A stretch of DNA of 64,000 bases, taken from positions 124,001-188,000 of the forward strand of contig NZ_JACOOK010000002.1 in NCBI RefSeq assembly GCF_014288115.1, read 5' to 3'. The notes beneath the pieces were generated by a model. It had not been told where the DNA came from, searched no databases, and saw only the letters and a program-made list of their open reading frames with translations. Positions 8,667-17,018 of this stretch are shown in pieces; positions within the stretch are counted from its first letter, which is position 1, and each line of letters opens with the position of its first letter. This stretch comes from Alistipes_A hominis. GTDB taxonomy: Bacteria; Bacteroidota; Bacteroidia; Bacteroidales; Rikenellaceae. The translations under genes were made by a program, and so were the position numbers.

Positions 8667-10142
8667 ATGCTGAAACAACTGGCGGGACAGACGGCGATCT
8701 ACGGGCTAGGGACGATCGTGCCCCGTTTCCTGAATTACCTGCTGTTCCCGTACCTGACCCGCGTGATGACCGTCGGCGAGTACGGAGTCGTCACCGACCT
8801 CTACGCGCTGATCCCGTTCGTGCTGGTGCTGCTGACGATGGGCCTCGAAACCGGTTATTTCCGCTTTGCGGGAAAGGCCGGCAGCGAAGCGGAAAAGCGG
8901 ACGATCTTTTCGAACGTATGGGGCGCGGTGACCGCCGTCAGCATCGTTTTTTTCGTACTCGCGCTGCTGTTTACGCCACAACTGGCCCGGGTCATGGAAT
9001 ACACCGACCATCCGTCGTACATCCGGCTGGTCGCCGCCATCGTTATGCTGAATACCGTCACGGCGATCCCGCTGGCGCGGTTGCGGCAGCAAGGCCGGGC
9101 CAAACGGTTCATGATCCTGCGGCTGCTGTTCGTGATCGTCAACCTCGCGCTGACTTTCTTTTTCTACTCGGGACTGCCCGGACTGGCCGGACTCGGCATC
9201 TGCGCATCGTGGTACGACCCGCAATACGGGGCCGGATACGTGCTGCTGGCCGACCTGCTGGCCAACATCGTGCTGCTGTTCGCACTGATACCGGACTTCC
9301 GGGACGCCATGCCGCGCATCCGGTGGCGGCAGTTGCGGACGATTCTGGCGTACTCGTTCCCGCTGCTGGTCAGCGGCATCGCCGGCGTATCGAACCAGTT
9401 CATCGACCGGCAGATGATCAAATACCTGCTGCCTTCGGGCATCTCGATGGATGCGTTGGGCATCTACGGCGCCGTTTCGAAGTTAGCCGTCATCATCTTC
9501 CTATTCACCCAGATGTACCGTTACGCCGCGGAGCCCTACTTTCTGTCGGGGTTTAAAAACGACGATTTCAAACGGCAAAACGCAGAGGCCCAAAAATATT
9601 TCATCATCGTGTCGATCTTCATGTTTCTGGGCATCACGCTCTTCACGAACTTGTTCGCGCTGATGATGGGGAAAGACTTCCGCGAAGGGGTTTACATGCT
9701 GCCGGTCATCCTGCTGGCGAATATTTTCGCAGGGATCTGGCTGAACCTGTCGTTCTGGTACAAAAAGACCGGCGAAACGAAATACGCGATCTGGATCACC
9801 GGAACGGGGCTCGTTTTCACGCTCGGGTTGAACCTGGCGCTGACTCCCGTCTTGGGATATTTCGGAGCCGCGCTCGCCCGGCTGGGCTGCGAAACCGCCA
9901 TGGTCGCCGTCAGCTATTACCTGAACCAGAAACACTATCCCGTCCCGTACGACTTGCGCCGGATCGGGACCTACTTCCTGGTCGGCGGGGCGATTTACGG
10001 GGCGTCGCTGCTCACGTCCGCGCTACCCGCCGCGCTGGAGTACACGCTGAACCTCGCGATGCTGGCGGCTTTCGGATTCTATGCGATCCGTCTCGAAAAA
10101 ATCGACATGAAAGGTATATTACACTCGATCATTAAACGTTAA
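8667..10142 (+). CDS. Polysaccharide/lipid-linked oligosaccharide flippase (Wzx/MurJ-like MOP family)
   Basis: A 491-residue polytopic membrane protein with about 14 predicted hydrophobic segments. The N-terminus (LAGQTAIYGLGTIVPRFLNYLLFPYLTRV) is typical of the polysaccharide_synt family of the MOP superfamily. Such proteins move undecaprenyl-linked sugars across the inner membrane. Because it stands alone beside dut and holB, not in a capsule or O-antigen locus, it may serve a housekeeping lipid-linked substrate; that is inference. It is separated from dut by only 4 bp, suggesting co-transcription. A MurJ role cannot be excluded, but the shorter Wzx length fits better. Confidence 0.8.
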   Translation: MLKQLAGQTAIYGLGTIVPRFLNYLLFPYLTRVMTVGEYGVVTDLYALIPFVLVLLTMGLETGYFRFAGKAGSEAEKRTIFSNVWGAVTAVSIVFFVLALLFTPQLARVMEYTDHPSYIRLVAAIVMLNTVTAIPLARLRQQGRAKRFMILRLLFVIVNLALTFFFYSGLPGLAGLGICASWYDPQYGAGYVLLADLLANIVLLFALIPDFRDAMPRIRWRQLRTILAYSFPLLVSGIAGVSNQFIDRQMIKYLLPSGISMDALGIYGAVSKLAVIIFLFTQMYRYAAEPYFLSGFKNDDFKRQNAEAQKYFIIVSIFMFLGITLFTNLFALMMGKDFREGVYMLPVILLANIFAGIWLNLSFWYKKTGETKYAIWITGTGLVFTLGLNLALTPVLGYFGAALARLGCETAMVAVSYYLNQKHYPVPYDLRRIGTYFLVGGAIYGASLLTSALPAALEYTLNLAMLAAFGFYAIRLEKIDMKGILHSIIKR

Positions 10143-10146
10143 CGAT

Positions 10147-10581
10147 ATGAAAATAAAAGTCATAAACCGATCGGCATTCGAACTGCCGCATTACGAAACG
10201 GTCAGCGCGGCCGGCCTCGACGTCCGGGCCAATACGACCGAAAGCATCGTGCTCGAACCGCTGCAAAGGGCTCTCGTTCCGACGGGCCTTTACGTCGAAA
10301 TCCCGGACGGTTACGAGATCCAGGTGCGTCCGCGCAGCGGGCTGGCCGCCAAACACGGCATTTCAATAGCCAACGCGCCGGGGACAATCGACCCCGACTA
10401 CCGCGGCGAAATCAAAGTGATCTTGGTCAACCTGTCGAACGAGCCGTTCGAACTGAAACCGGGCGAGCGGATCGCGCAACTGGTCGTCGCGCAATTCACG
10501 CGCATCGAATGGGAAAGCGTGTCGGAGCTGAGCGAAACGGAGCGCGGCGCCGGCGGATTCGGATCGACCGGACGCAAATAA
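10147..10581 (+). CDS. dut: Deoxyuridine 5'-triphosphate nucleotidohydrolase (dUTPase)
   Basis: Dut hydrolyses dUTP to dUMP and pyrophosphate, which keeps uracil out of DNA and supplies thymidylate synthesis. The 144-residue trimeric-type enzyme shows all five motifs: AGLDVRA, RSGLAAKHGI, GTIDPDYRGEIKVILVN, ERIAQLVV and the C-terminal arm RGAGGFGSTG. It follows the flippase by 4 bp and probably rides on its transcript. The catalytic Asp is in GTIDPDYRG. Length is normal for the family. Confidence 0.96.
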   Translation: MKIKVINRSAFELPHYETVSAAGLDVRANTTESIVLEPLQRALVPTGLYVEIPDGYEIQVRPRSGLAAKHGISIANAPGTIDPDYRGEIKVILVNLSNEPFELKPGERIAQLVVAQFTRIEWESVSELSETERGAGGFGSTGRK

Positions 10582-10600
10582 TAAACTCCGCGGTTTTTCG

Positions 10601-10608
10601 TATCTTTG
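10601..10608 (+). promoter_or_regulatory. Candidate -7 box upstream of holB
   Basis: TATCTTTG is a perfect TAnnTTTG element, 97 bp before the holB ATG at 10706. The -33 element is not evident. It would give an approximately 90-nt leader for holB-folK. Confidence 0.5.
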
Positions 10609-10705
10609 CAGGGAGGGTTGCGCCGCCGCAGTCCGCGCAAACGCCACACCGGAGCGGAAACGGCCGCCGCGACGGAAAACCCGGTCATTTTCAAACAACG
10701 AAGCC

Positions 10706-11845
10706 ATGCAGTTTAAAGAGATCACAGGACAGCAAGAAACCGCCGCCAAACTGGTTCAGGGCGTAACGCGCGGACGAATCAGCCATGCCCAGCTCTTCAT
10801 TGGCGGCGAAGGCGTCGGCGCACTGCCGCTGGCGATCGCCTATGCCCAGTACCTGAACTGCACCGACCGCCGCGACGGGGACTCTTGCGGACAATGCCCG
10901 TCCTGCCGCCAGATCGCGCAATTGGCCCATCCGGATGTCCATTTCGTCTTTCCGGTCAACACGCCGAAAGGAAAATCGTCGGGCGAGAAGCCGCTGAGCG
11001 ACGCTTTCCTGTCGCAGTGGAGGCGGCTGTTCGAAAAAACCGGCGGGTATTTCAGCGAACCGATGTGGTATTCGGCCATCGAAATAGACAACAAACAGGG
11101 AAATATCAGCACGTTCGAAGCCGACGAGATCATCCGCAAACTGTCGTTCAAAGCGTTCGAATCGGAATACAAGGCGGTCATTATCTGGCTGCCCGAGCGG
11201 ATGAACACGCAGGCGGCGAACAAACTGCTGAAAATCATCGAGGAACCGTGGGAAAAGACCCTCTTCCTGATGGTCTCCGAATCGCCCGAACGGCTGTTGC
11301 CCACCATCCTGTCGCGGATGCAGGTCGTCGACGTACCGGCCATCGCGGACGAACGGATGGCGGCGTGGCTCGCCGCCCGCAAAGGGTTGCCGACGGACGA
11401 TGCGGCCAAAGTCGCGCGGCTCGCGCGCGGCAGCATCCTCGAAGCGTCGCGGGTGCTGGAACAGCGCGAAAGCAGCGACGAATATTTCGAACTGTTCGTG
11501 CGGCTGATGCGGCTCAGCTATGAAGACCGCCACATGGAACTGCTGGAATGGGCCGAAACGGTCGCCGCCCTGGGACGCGAAGAACAGAAACAACTGCTCG
11601 AAAACGCCATCCGGCTGCTCCGCGACAGCTACATGCTGACGGCCGGCGTCGAACGGATCGCCTACCTGTTCGGCCGCGAATACGAATTTTGCAGGAAATT
11701 TGCTCCGTACGTCAACAACGGGAACATCGAGCAACTGATCGCCGAAATGGAACTGGCGATCCGACAGGTCGCCCAGAATGGCAACCCGCGCATCCTATTC
11801 CCGCACTTTGCATTAACAATCAGCAAATTGATCCGTAAAATCTGA
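10706..11845 (+). CDS. holB: DNA polymerase III delta' subunit (clamp loader)
   Basis: A 379-residue clamp-loader AAA+ protein. The P-loop position reads GGEGVGALPLA, without the GKT of active ATPases, as expected for delta'. The zinc module cysteines are visible in CTDRRDGDSCGQCPSC. Later features are the QAANKLLKIIEEP segment and a sensor-1 region (ATPase-inactive) with ILSRMQVV. In the clamp loader, delta' is the stator that helps load the beta sliding clamp. The start at 10706 follows an approximately 100-bp leader. Its stop (TGA) overlaps the folK ATG by one base, suggesting coupled translation. Confidence 0.88.
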   Translation: MQFKEITGQQETAAKLVQGVTRGRISHAQLFIGGEGVGALPLAIAYAQYLNCTDRRDGDSCGQCPSCRQIAQLAHPDVHFVFPVNTPKGKSSGEKPLSDAFLSQWRRLFEKTGGYFSEPMWYSAIEIDNKQGNISTFEADEIIRKLSFKAFESEYKAVIIWLPERMNTQAANKLLKIIEEPWEKTLFLMVSESPERLLPTILSRMQVVDVPAIADERMAAWLAARKGLPTDDAAKVARLARGSILEASRVLEQRESSDEYFELFVRLMRLSYEDRHMELLEWAETVAALGREEQKQLLENAIRLLRDSYMLTAGVERIAYLFGREYEFCRKFAPYVNNGNIEQLIAEMELAIRQVAQNGNPRILFPHFALTISKLIRKI

Positions 11846-12345
11846 TGTCGAAAGCAGTCCTGATCACCGGCGGAAACCTCGGGTCGGTAGCGGAAAACCT
11901 GGAAGCGGCGCGGGAGGCGATCTCCCGCGAGGTGGGCGTCGTCGAACGATGTTCGTCCGTACTGGAGTCCGAAGCGTGGGGATTCGAAGCCGAGGAACGT
12001 TTTCTGAACCAGGTGCTCGTAGTCGCCACGGCGCTTCCGCCTGAACAACTGTTGGAGCGCTGCCTGCAGATCGAACGGCAGTTGGGGCGGGTTCGCCGGC
12101 CCGGGCCGCGGTACGGTTCGCGCACGATGGATATCGACCTGCTGTTCTACGACAACCGGGTCGTCGACAGCGACCGGCTGACGATTCCCCACCCGCGGAT
12201 CGCCGAAAGGGATTTCGTGCTGGCGCCGCTCGAAGAGGTACTTCCCGACTACGTGCACCCGGTGCTGAAGAAAACGATCCGGCAACTGCGCCGCGAACTG
12301 CTGCAGGCCGCAAATCCGCCGGGCGCGGACGGCATGAAAAACTGA
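11845..12345 (+). CDS. folK: 2-amino-4-hydroxy-6-hydroxymethyldihydropteridine pyrophosphokinase
   Basis: FolK transfers pyrophosphate from ATP to 6-hydroxymethyl-dihydropterin in folate synthesis. The 166-residue protein shows the family pattern: GGNLGS near the N-terminus, the central EAWGFEAEERFLNQVL stretch, then GPRYGSRTMDIDLLFYD with the two Mg-binding aspartates, and IPHPRIAERDFVLAPLEEV. It starts in a TGATG overlap with holB and therefore depends on the same transcript. It is a single-function enzyme and is not fused to FolB or FolP. The C-terminus runs about 10 residues past the domain. Confidence 0.93.
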   Translation: MSKAVLITGGNLGSVAENLEAAREAISREVGVVERCSSVLESEAWGFEAEERFLNQVLVVATALPPEQLLERCLQIERQLGRVRRPGPRYGSRTMDIDLLFYDNRVVDSDRLTIPHPRIAERDFVLAPLEEVLPDYVHPVLKKTIRQLRRELLQAANPPGADGMKN

Positions 12346-12356
12346 CGAAAAATCAC

Positions 12357-12364
12357 TACCTTTG
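12357..12364 (+). promoter_or_regulatory. Candidate -7 box for the Ig-like lipoprotein gene
   Basis: TACCTTTG matches the TAnnTTTG element, 20 bp before the ATG at 12385. A clear -33 TTTG is missing. Confidence 0.45.
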
Positions 12365-12384
12365 TTTCCTATTCTCCGATTAAA

Positions 12385-14367
12385 ATGAGCGTGACCGAAA
12401 TAAATATCTGTAAAACAATCGCCCGCTTCGGGATCCTGGCTTTTTTCTGCTTCGGGATCCTGGCCCGCTGCGCCAGCGTCGGCACCCCGCAGGGAGGCCC
12501 GCGCGACTCGCTGCCGCCGAAAGTCGTCATGATGACCCCCGCTTTCGGGACGACCAATTTCAAAGACAAACGGATCACGATCCAGTTCAACGAATACGTC
12601 CAGCTCAAAGACCAGCAGAAGGAGTTTTTCACCTCCCCGTTCATGAAGAAAAAACCGACCCTCATGCTGCGGGGGCGGGGTATCCAGATCGACCTGAAGG
12701 AGGATCTGGATTCGAACCAGACCTATTCGCTGAACTTCGGCAAAAGCGTCGTGGACAACAACGAGGGGAATCCGTATACCGGCCTGCGCTATGTCTTTTC
12801 GACGGGCGACCACATCGACTCGCTGCTGATGTCCGGCTACACGACCGACGCCATGACGACGGATACGGTGGGCAACGTCTACATCCTCTTTTACGACGCG
12901 AAAACCGACTCGATCCCGCAGTACGATTCGACGCTGCTGAAAAGCAAACCGATCGCCGTCGGGAAATCTTTCCCGAACGGAATCTTCATCGCTGAGAACC
13001 TGAAACCGATCGACTACCGGATCTACGCGCTCGAAGACAACAACGGGAACCTCGAATACGAACCGGGAGTGGACCGCGTGGCATTCCTCGACTCGACCTA
13101 CAACCCGCTGAACCAGCCGGGATTCGACATCTGGTACGACACCACGCGCCGCTACATGCAGGCCGACCCGCAGGTCATGATGCGGATGTTCATGGACAAA
13201 CCGTTCAGACGGCAGACCTACACCGGATCGAAGCGCACGCACGGCAACCGGATCGTGCTTACCTTTACGGCTCCGCATCCCGACATCAAAGAACTTTCGT
13301 TCGAAGGAATCGACCCCGGAAAGATCGTCACCGAATACGGAAATTCGAAGCGGGACACCATGGAACTGTGGTTCGACTCCAGATCCGAAGACCTGCCCGA
13401 CACGCTGCGCGGCAAGCTGATTTACATGAAGCACGACAGCCTGTTCCGCTTGCAGCCCGACACCCAACTGCTGAAACTGGGCTGGAGGGCCCCGGTGAAA
13501 AAAGAAAAAGAGGAGAAAAAGAAAAAAGAGGACGACCTTCCGGAACCCAATCCGTTCAAAGTCCGCGTAGCGGGCGGAACGACGCTCAATCCAGAGAAAA
13601 ACATCGTTTTCGAATTCGATTATCCGCTGACGGGAGTCGACAGCGCGGCCATGTCGTTGCTGAAACTCGGGGAAGGCGACCAGACGACGCCGGTCGGGCT
13701 GACTTTCCGGCAGGATACCCTGAAACTCCGGAAATGGACTCTCGCGGCCCCGTGGGAAGCCGATCAGAAATACCGGCTGCTTATCCCGGCCGGCGTATTC
13801 AAGAACACCAACGGCGAGAGCAACGATACGCTGCGATCCGAGTTTACGATCGAATCGCCCGAAAAGTACGCCACGCTGGTGCTGAATATCCAGGGTAAAA
13901 CGCCCGAAAGCGAATACGTCGTACAGGTGATCTCCCCGCAGGGCTCCGTTCTGAAAGAGGTCGCCCATCTGAAAACGGGGAGCCATACGCTGCAATACAT
14001 CGACGTAGGTACCGTAAAAATCCGTTTCATCGAGGATCTCAACGGGAACGGCCGATGGGACACCGGATCGCTGGTCGAAAGACGGCAGCCCGAACGGGTC
14101 GGGATGTACGTCGACGACAATAATTCGGAGGAGATCACGACCAAGGAGAACTGGGAATTGGTCTTCGACGTGGACATGAACCGGATTTTCGGCCCCGTTA
14201 CGATGGAAAGCATGACGGCGAAAATCAACCGGGACAACGAAGCGCGGCTGAAAGCGATCGCCAAAAAACGGGCCGAAGACGCCGCCAACCAGAAGAAACA
14301 GCATAACAGCGGCGGCGGCATGGGCATGGGCAGCATGGGAGGTATGGGCGGCATGATAGGCCGGTAA
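12385..14367 (+). CDS. Large lipoprotein with SbsA-type Ig-like domain
   Basis: A 660-residue exported protein. The N-terminal hydrophobic helix ends in LARCAS (lipobox-like, Cys near residue 30), followed by a Gly/Pro-rich stretch (GTPQGGPRDSLPPKVV) that is common in Bacteroidota surface lipoproteins. Residues 40-150 form a Big_5/SbsA Ig-like domain with the marker FNEYVQLKD. Further beta-rich repeats follow, including DNNGNLEYEPG and DLNGNGRWDTGSLVERRQPE, which look like prealbumin-type or carboxypeptidase-regulatory modules. A KEKEEKKKKEDDLPEP linker lies near residue 380. The C-terminus is a Gly/Met-rich tail (residues about 643-660). A cell-surface structural role is likely, but the function is unknown. 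Confidence 0.75.
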   Translation: MSVTEINICKTIARFGILAFFCFGILARCASVGTPQGGPRDSLPPKVVMMTPAFGTTNFKDKRITIQFNEYVQLKDQQKEFFTSPFMKKKPTLMLRGRGIQIDLKEDLDSNQTYSLNFGKSVVDNNEGNPYTGLRYVFSTGDHIDSLLMSGYTTDAMTTDTVGNVYILFYDAKTDSIPQYDSTLLKSKPIAVGKSFPNGIFIAENLKPIDYRIYALEDNNGNLEYEPGVDRVAFLDSTYNPLNQPGFDIWYDTTRRYMQADPQVMMRMFMDKPFRRQTYTGSKRTHGNRIVLTFTAPHPDIKELSFEGIDPGKIVTEYGNSKRDTMELWFDSRSEDLPDTLRGKLIYMKHDSLFRLQPDTQLLKLGWRAPVKKEKEEKKKKEDDLPEPNPFKVRVAGGTTLNPEKNIVFEFDYPLTGVDSAAMSLLKLGEGDQTTPVGLTFRQDTLKLRKWTLAAPWEADQKYRLLIPAGVFKNTNGESNDTLRSEFTIESPEKYATLVLNIQGKTPESEYVVQVISPQGSVLKEVAHLKTGSHTLQYIDVGTVKIRFIEDLNGNGRWDTGSLVERRQPERVGMYVDDNNSEEITTKENWELVFDVDMNRIFGPVTMESMTAKINRDNEARLKAIAKKRAEDAANQKKQHNSGGGMGMGSMGGMGGMIGR

Positions 14368-14391
14368 CGAAAGCTGTCGCGGAACAAACGA

Positions 14392-15432
14392 ATGCGGAAC
14401 AAGAAACGAAATATGTGGAAAATAGCTAAACTGTCTTTACTCGTGATCCTGCTGGGATGCGGAACGCTCCGGGCCCAGCATTATATCGGCGTGCGCGGCG
14501 GATGGGGCGGCGGTTCCGCACGGTTCACCCCGTCCCGGGAGACGGGCACCGAATGGGGGCTCTATTCGGGCGGGATTTCGTATAAATTCTATACCGCGCA
14601 AAAATTCGTCGGGGCCATCCAGGCCGATTTGCAGTACATGGGACGCGGATTCATGTACGACCTGCAAAGCAAAGGCGACACGAGCTACCACCGCACGATC
14701 AATTCGTTCGAACTGCCGCTGATGTGGCAGCCGCATTTCTATTTCATGCAGCGGCACGGACGTTTCTTCGTCAACCTGGGCGTCTACCTCTCTTATTTCA
14801 TGGACTCGAAATACTATTATAAATCGAAACGGGTGGGGATCTACGAACAGGGACCGTATACGATGAAACTGACCCGCGATACGCGGTGGGGATACGGACT
14901 TTGCGGCGGAGCGGGACTTTCGTTCCTGATCCGTCGGTTCGAAGTGGCTTTCGAAGGCCGCTACTATTTCGGTTACTCGGACGTTCTGCGGAACGGAACC
15001 AAATACCAGGGCAATCCGACCCATTCGCCGCTGGACAACATCAACGTTTCGATGGCCTTCTATTACCGCCTGAGCAAAGAAGGCATCCGCGCCGAGCCGA
15101 GCAAGGGCGTCGCGAGACGGATGCAGGAGGCCGAAATGCGCCGGGCCGAAAGACTGATCGAAAAAGCGAAAAAGCACGGGGATAGCCTGGGCGCAGCGGA
15201 CCTTTCCGCCGACAGTCTGCCATCCGGACTACGGCAAGCGCTCCCGGACTCCCTGCAACGAATGCTTCCGGACTCCTTGCAGCGACAAAAACCGGAAAAG
15301 CGGAAAACGAAGCGGGAAAAAACGGAAAAGGAGTATCCCGCACCCGCCGGAACGCCCGGACAAACGGCCGGCCAACCGACGGTAAAAGAGACCGAATCGA
15401 TACAGGAATCACAAAAAACAGATAAAAAATGA
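14392..15432 (+). CDS. Outer-membrane beta-barrel protein with charged C-terminal tail
   Basis: A 346-residue protein with a Sec signal (LSLLVILLGCGTLRAQ) and then about 210 residues of alternating beta-strands of the OMP_b-brl_2/PorT type (HYIGVRGGWGGG, FVNLGVYLSYF, FEVAFEGRYYFGYS). From about residue 220 the barrel gives way to a helical, charged tail. This tail contains a short tandem repeat (ALPDSLQRMLPDSLQR, near residue 285) and ends Lys/Glu-rich. An 8-residue-longer start (MRNKKRN) is used here; MWKIAKL is an alternative. It overlaps rbfA by 4 bp (ATGA). Function is unknown; PorT relatives act in secretion or adhesion, but a direct assignment is not justified. Confidence 0.7.
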   Translation: MRNKKRNMWKIAKLSLLVILLGCGTLRAQHYIGVRGGWGGGSARFTPSRETGTEWGLYSGGISYKFYTAQKFVGAIQADLQYMGRGFMYDLQSKGDTSYHRTINSFELPLMWQPHFYFMQRHGRFFVNLGVYLSYFMDSKYYYKSKRVGIYEQGPYTMKLTRDTRWGYGLCGGAGLSFLIRRFEVAFEGRYYFGYSDVLRNGTKYQGNPTHSPLDNINVSMAFYYRLSKEGIRAEPSKGVARRMQEAEMRRAERLIEKAKKHGDSLGAADLSADSLPSGLRQALPDSLQRMLPDSLQRQKPEKRKTKREKTEKEYPAPAGTPGQTAGQPTVKETESIQESQKTDKK

Positions 15433-15776
15433 ACGACCGCATCGAATCCACCCGCCAGCAAAAAATCGGGCGGCAAATCCAACGCGACATCAGCGAAATT
15501 TTTTCCAAAGAGGCCGCTTCGCTGCTGTGCGGAGCCATGGTATCGGTAACGCTGGTACGGATGAGTCCGGATTTCGAACTGGCTAAGATTTACCTGAGCA
15601 TCTTCCCGTTCGAAAAACATGCGGAGGTGATGGCCTCGCTGCAGGAAAACAACTGGCTGATTCGCAAAACGCTCGGCGCGCGGGTTAGGAACCAGTTGCG
15701 GCACGTGCCCGAACTGGCCTTCTACATCGACGACTCGCTGGAATACATCAGCGCGATCGACAAACTGCTGAAATAG
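15429..15776 (+). CDS. rbfA: Ribosome-binding factor A
   Basis: RbfA binds the 30S subunit and assists late maturation of 16S rRNA. The 115-residue KH-like protein carries RQQKIGRQIQRDISEIFSKEA, the VSVTLVRMSPDFELAKIYLSIF strand region and the C-terminal RNQLRHVPELAFYIDDSLEY, all typical of the family. It begins inside the stop of the preceding barrel gene (ATGA overlap) and is followed 12 bp later by the LolC/E-like permease. Standard length. Confidence 0.92.
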   Translation: MNDRIESTRQQKIGRQIQRDISEIFSKEAASLLCGAMVSVTLVRMSPDFELAKIYLSIFPFEKHAEVMASLQENNWLIRKTLGARVRNQLRHVPELAFYIDDSLEYISAIDKLLK

Positions 15777-15788
15777 AAAATCCGGATC

Positions 15789-17018
15789 ATGCCCCGTCTA
15801 CCGCTCTTTTTCGCACGGCGTTACCTTTTTTCGAAGAAATCGCACTCGGTGATCAACATCGTCTCGGGAGTGAGCGCCTTTTCCGTGGCGATCCCGGTGA
15901 TGGCGATGGTGATTCTGCTGTCGGTATTCAACGGTTTCGAGGGGCTGATCAAAAGCATGTACCGGTCGTTCGACCCGGATATCCGGATCACGCCGGTACG
16001 GGGCAAGGTATTCCCGATCGACTCGCTGCCGCGCGAACGCTTTCTGGCAATCGACGGAGTGCGGGACGCGGCGTATGCGCTCGAAGACAATGCGGTCTTC
16101 GAGTACCGCGACCGGCAGGCTTTCGGCACGATGTGCGGGGTCGATTCGCTCTACCGGCAGGTGGTGCCGCTGGACAGCCTGCGAACCGAAGGCGTATTCC
16201 AATTGCAGTTCGGAGATTTCCCGGAAGCCTACGTCGGACAGGGCATGGCCTACGCGCTGGGCATCCGGGTCAACCTGAACAGCCCGATCTCGGTGTACGT
16301 CCCCCGGCGCGGGCGGGTTTCGCCGCTGCTGCCGTACAGTTTCTACAAAAAACAGAATATTTTCCCGTCGGGCGTATTCGCGCTGGAAGCCGAAGTGGAC
16401 GGGAAATACGTGATCGTCCCGCTCCACTTCGCACAGGAACTGCTCGACTATCCGGGACAAGCTTCGTCGGTAGCCATCCGTCTCGAAGCGGACGCTTCGC
16501 CGCAGCGGGTGCAGCAACAGATCGGGCAATGGCTCGGCGACGATTACAAAATCCAGTCGCGCTACCAGCAAAAAGAGTCGTTCTACCGCATCATGATGTA
16601 CGAAAAATGGGGGATCTATTTCATCATCCTGCTGGTACTGGTGATCGCTTCGTTTTCGCTGATCGGTTCGCTGGTAATGCTGATCATCGAAAAACGCAAG
16701 GATTCGCAGACGCTCGTCACGATGGGCGCCGATACGAAGCTGCTCCGTAAGATCTTCGTCGCCGAGGGGATGCTGATCTACCTGATCGGCGCCGGCGGCG
16801 GATTGCTGCTCGGCGTCGCGCTGGCGCTGGCCCAGCAGCATTTCGGGTTCCTCAAACTCTCCGGAGAGACGTTCCTGATCGACGCCTATCCGGTCGAAGT
16901 CCATCCGAGCGACCTGGCGTGGGTAATCGTAACGTTCGTTTCGGTCAGCTACCTGATCTCCGTGCTGACGGTACGCGCGATGATACCGAAAAAAGAGATA
17001 AGTCAGAACCGACCATGA
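15789..17018 (+). CDS. LolC/LolE-like ABC transporter permease (FtsX family)
   Basis: A 409-residue inner-membrane permease. It has one N-terminal transmembrane helix after the motif RRYLFSKKSHSVINIVSGVSAF, a large periplasmic MacB_PCD domain (about residues 50-265) and three C-terminal helices containing the FtsX domain (IILLVLVIASFSLIGSLVMLIIEKRKDSQTLVTMGAD). The KDSQ-TLVTMGA loop is the usual coupling site to an ATPase such as LolD. LolCDE moves lipoproteins from the inner to the outer membrane, which fits the many lipoproteins nearby. No ATPase gene lies beside it, so LolD must be encoded elsewhere. Its stop overlaps the next start by 4 bp. Confidence 0.85.
   Translation: MPRLPLFFARRYLFSKKSHSVINIVSGVSAFSVAIPVMAMVILLSVFNGFEGLIKSMYRSFDPDIRITPVRGKVFPIDSLPRERFLAIDGVRDAAYALEDNAVFEYRDRQAFGTMCGVDSLYRQVVPLDSLRTEGVFQLQFGDFPEAYVGQGMAYALGIRVNLNSPISVYVPRRGRVSPLLPYSFYKKQNIFPSGVFALEAEVDGKYVIVPLHFAQELLDYPGQASSVAIRLEADASPQRVQQQIGQWLGDDYKIQSRYQQKESFYRIMMYEKWGIYFIILLVLVIASFSLIGSLVMLIIEKRKDSQTLVTMGADTKLLRKIFVAEGMLIYLIGAGGGLLLGVALALAQQHFGFLKLSGETFLIDAYPVEVHPSDLAWVIVTFVSVSYLISVLTVRAMIPKKEISQNRP

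Noticed and set aside
11662..14304. 880-codon minus-strand open frame opposite holB, folK and the Ig-like lipoprotein
   Set aside because: Spans three recognised genes on the other strand; no motif or promoter supports it.
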